Assembly (NCBI GenBank): GCA_017961765.1
Contig: JAGCWQ010000103.1
Span: 1 to 33,063 of the forward strand
Direction: 5' to 3'
Length of the DNA: 33,063 nucleotides
Origin: Paludibacteraceae bacterium
GTDB lineage: Bacteria; Bacteroidota; Bacteroidia; Bacteroidales; Paludibacteraceae
Shown here: positions 30,635-33,063 of the stretch, in pieces
How the letters are laid out: the number at the start of each line of letters is the position of its first letter
Numbering within the stretch: the first letter of the stretch is position 1
Notes under the pieces: model-generated
Database searches by the model: none
What the model was told of the DNA's origin: nothing
The model's input: only the letters and a program-made list of their open reading frames with translations
Made by a program: the position numbers and the translations under genes

Positions 30635-33063
30635 ATGACAAAAAATACGATGAAAGAGGAGAGAAAAGAGCAGTTATCGAAAGTTCTATTACTTGTAAAT
30701 AAAAGCCTTAAGAGGGCTTGGTCCTATATAAAAGTCAAGAGTAAAGACTTGGCTCCCATTGGGGTCCGTTTGTTCGGATACTTAAAAAAAATCGCAGGAT
30801 TTTTGTGGCTTTGCCTGAAAAAGATAGGGAGAGGTTTTGTCGCCATCCTTACTTGCCGATGGCAAATCAAAGCTTTGATTTTAGGAATCCCTCTCCTACT
30901 GTTTTTCCTATCGGTTTACCTCTTCATTGCGGCGGTGGATGGCAACTGGTTTGGTTGGTTCGGCGAATCGCCCAAGAGTGAACTTTTGAACAAGCCTATT
31001 CAGGTGGAAGCTTCCGAAATATACAGCTCAGACGGTGTTATGATTGGAAAGTATTTCACAGAGAACCGTAGTTCTGTGGAATTCAAGGATATATCCCCTC
31101 TCCTGATTGAGACGTTGATACATACGGAGGATGAACGTTTCTACGAACACCATGGTGTCGATTATTGGGGAATCTTAGGTGCCGCCAAGGATGCTGTTTT
31201 CGGTAATGCTCGAGGTGCAAGTACGATAACGCAGCAGTTGGTCAAAAATCTTTTCAAGATCAGGTCTGAATATACAAACGGAAAATTGTGTAAGGTCTCC
31301 GGTCTTAGCACCTTGATTATAAAGGTAAAGGAAGGATTGGGCGCACGGAGAATTGAGGAACGGTATTCCAAAGAGCAAATCTTGACCATGTATTTGAACA
31401 CCGTCTATTTCGGAAGCAATGCCTACGGAATCAAGGCGGCAGCCAAGACCTATTTCAATACGACTCCCGCTAAGTTGAACTACGAGCAGTCGGCTTGTTT
31501 GGTTGGAATTTTGAAGGCGAACACATTCTACAATCCGAAGAAGAATCCGGAGAACAACCTTCGCCGCCGAAACGTGATACTCCATTCTATGCAAGAGCAA
31601 GGAGTCTTCACCAAGGCTTTTTGTGATTCCCTTTGCGAGATCCCGCTGATTCTTAACTACAAGCAGGAGTCAAACCTGAATGGAAAGGCGCTCTATTTTA
31701 GGGATTTCATATACAACGAGTTGCAGGATTGGTGTGAGGAGAAAGGTATAAATCTCTACCAAGATGGTCTGAAGATCCACACGACAATCGATTCTCGCCT
31801 GCAATCGTATGCCGAATCGGCGGTGAGACAGCAAATGGAGGAGTTGCAACGGAAATTTGAGAAGGGATGGGGAACGAACAACCCATGGCGTGACCGGGCA
31901 AACAAGGAGCTGAAAACGTTCATTTCTGACCGTTCTGTGCAGACGGATGTCTATAAATCGCTCTCCTTACGCTTTAAGGGCAACAAGGATTCCATCCGTT
32001 ACTATATGAACAAACCTCATCGCATGAAAGTCTTCGACTACCGACGTGGCGTTAAGGATACGGTCATGAGCAGCATGGACTCTTTGAAGTACATTTTGCG
32101 CTTCCTCCATTGCGGATTTGTGGCTATGGAACCTCAGACGGGCTATGTCAAGGCTTGGGTCGGCGATATAGACTATAATTATTGGCAGTATGACAAGGTG
32201 GTGGCGAAACGTCAGCCGGGTTCCACATTCAAGTTGTTTGTCTATGCCGAGGCGATTCGTCGAGGTGGTTGTCCTTGTGATGTGAAGGTCGATTCGGCCA
32301 TTACTTGGGTCTATCGGGATTTGGAGGACGGAAAAATCACGGTATGGCAGCCGAAGAATGCCAGTGGCGAGTTTTCGGACGACAGGATGACGTTGAAGAC
32401 GGCTTTCGCACGCTCCATTAATAGCGTTGCTGTTCAGTTGACACGAGAAATCGGTGCGAAGAATGTCGTGTCGTTGGCGAACAAGATGGGAATCGAATCG
32501 CCAGTACAGCCGAATCCTTCCGTCTGTCTGGGTTCGGAGGATGTCTCTTTGTTGGAGATGGTTACCGCCTACTCTGTCGTTATTGATGAGGGAAAGAAGC
32601 ATAAACCTATCTTTGTCACCCATATAGAGGATCGAAACGGAAATGTCATCTACAAGTCGAAAATACAGACGGAAACGGTGCTTGACTACGAGACGGCCTT
32701 CTTGATGCGCGAAATGCTTCGAGAAGGATTGGTGGACGAGAAGGGAACATCGCAGGGATTGAGAAACTTCAAGATATTCCAAAATACGGATTTCGGAGGA
32801 AAGACGGGATCCACGTCCAACTATTCGGATGCTTGGTATATCGGTGTTTCCCCTAAATTGGTAGCCGGCACATGGGTCGGAGGTGAGTATCGTTGCATCC
32901 ATTTCAGGAATGGCTTGGAGGGTCAAGGCGGACGTGCTGCGCTTCCTGTTTTTGGTCGTTTTATGGAGAAGGCCATGAATGACAAACAATTGAAGCAGTA
33001 TCGTGGACGTTTCGGAGAGCCTAAACAGGAGATTCACAAGACGTATGCCTGCGAAGCCATCGA
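30635..33063 (+). CDS. Penicillin-binding protein 1A (class A), incomplete at window end
   Basis: At least 809 codons from ATG 30635, still open at the window edge (final codon incomplete). A bifunctional peptidoglycan synthase: glycan polymerisation and peptide cross-linking in the periplasm. After a basic cytoplasmic region of about 75 residues, one membrane helix lies near 80-101. The GT51 domain has HTEDERFYEHHGVD (catalytic Glu165), GASTITQQLVKNLF and RRIEERYSKEQILTMYLNTV. The transpeptidase has Ser530-x-x-Lys533 (QPGSTFKLF), the SxN motif in RSINSVAVQL and KTGS 723-726. An ATG at 30650 is an alternative start. It is divergent from gldF. Confidence 0.95.
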   Translation, partial: MTKNTMKEERKEQLSKVLLLVNKSLKRAWSYIKVKSKDLAPIGVRLFGYLKKIAGFLWLCLKKIGRGFVAILTCRWQIKALILGIPLLLFFLSVYLFIAAVDGNWFGWFGESPKSELLNKPIQVEASEIYSSDGVMIGKYFTENRSSVEFKDISPLLIETLIHTEDERFYEHHGVDYWGILGAAKDAVFGNARGASTITQQLVKNLFKIRSEYTNGKLCKVSGLSTLIIKVKEGLGARRIEERYSKEQILTMYLNTVYFGSNAYGIKAAAKTYFNTTPAKLNYEQSACLVGILKANTFYNPKKNPENNLRRRNVILHSMQEQGVFTKAFCDSLCEIPLILNYKQESNLNGKALYFRDFIYNELQDWCEEKGINLYQDGLKIHTTIDSRLQSYAESAVRQQMEELQRKFEKGWGTNNPWRDRANKELKTFISDRSVQTDVYKSLSLRFKGNKDSIRYYMNKPHRMKVFDYRRGVKDTVMSSMDSLKYILRFLHCGFVAMEPQTGYVKAWVGDIDYNYWQYDKVVAKRQPGSTFKLFVYAEAIRRGGCPCDVKVDSAITWVYRDLEDGKITVWQPKNASGEFSDDRMTLKTAFARSINSVAVQLTREIGAKNVVSLANKMGIESPVQPNPSVCLGSEDVSLLEMVTAYSVVIDEGKKHKPIFVTHIEDRNGNVIYKSKIQTETVLDYETAFLMREMLREGLVDEKGTSQGLRNFKIFQNTDFGGKTGSTSNYSDAWYIGVSPKLVAGTWVGGEYRCIHFRNGLEGQGGRAALPVFGRFMEKAMNDKQLKQYRGRFGEPKQEIHKTYACEAI

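Noticed and set aside
31967-33037. A 356-codon open frame on the minus strand
   Set aside because: It is antisense to the PBP1A transpeptidase domain, whose SxxK, SxN and KTGS motifs are intact on the plus strand.

Overview
The window comes from a member of the Bacteroidales (Bacteroidota), probably a gut- or oral-type anaerobe outside the best-known Bacteroides species. The evidence is a set of lineage-typical genes: a Rho factor with a long Asn/Gln-rich insert, a DUF3127 single-strand-binding-like protein, a GldF-type ABC permease, a FISUMP-domain protein, a TonB C-terminal domain, a DUF4874/DUF4832 secreted protein and a long-form RluA. Several intergenic regions also carry the Bacteroidota promoter pattern TTTG - about 20 nt - TAnnTTTG. 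The genus cannot be fixed from the sequence alone.

Layout. 1-1981 (+): the end of a WG-repeat-like gene overlapping a small four-helix membrane protein, a Maf nucleotide pyrophosphatase, and two tiny overlapping unknown genes. 2053-3514 (-): superoxide dismutase and a short, divergent peptide deformylase. 3600-5336 (+): a large secreted DUF4874/DUF4832 protein with a possible type IX secretion tail. It is followed by an unusual array of six short hairpins and a strong bidirectional terminator. 5639-8376 (-): a secreted unknown protein, a lytic transglycosylase and a DUF2007-Usp-Usp fusion. 8623-10251 (+): ispE and a flavodoxin/ferredoxin fusion. 10372-17269 (-): a DUF2167 membrane protein, an outer-membrane-like protein, a PlsC-type acyltransferase, a flippase, tRNA-Gln(CUG), a rhomboid protease, endonuclease III, a DUF3127 protein and an XRE regulator.

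17270-19011 is an AT-rich stretch of about 1.7 kb with almost no convincing genes. It carries about eleven copies of a TTACA-N2-TGTAA palindrome in three clusters. Some copies contain -7 promoter boxes, which suggests the XRE regulator controls its own divergent promoter region and perhaps something transcribed the other way. 19012-20099 (-) is a FISUMP domain fused to a TonB C-terminal domain and broken by a one-base frameshift. 20280-21401 (+) is a LOG-family protein whose signature Glu is Val. 21486-27250 (-): a serine hydrolase, rho, and a nucleoside phosphorylase/tilS pair. 27410-29047 (+): an RluA-family pseudouridine synthase. 29065-30439 (-): gldF followed directly by a 4'-phosphopantetheinyl transferase, with gldG absent. 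30635-33063 (+): class A penicillin-binding protein 1A, running off the window.

Most genes are housekeeping: nucleotide hygiene, oxidative stress, isoprenoid synthesis, DNA repair, tRNA/rRNA modification and cell wall. The strongest candidates for undescribed biology are (a) the hairpin array at 5344-5528, with a second partial inverted copy at 18964-18995, and (b) the XRE regulator with its repeated operator field and divergent promoter. No CRISPR array, complete insertion sequence or prophage was seen.
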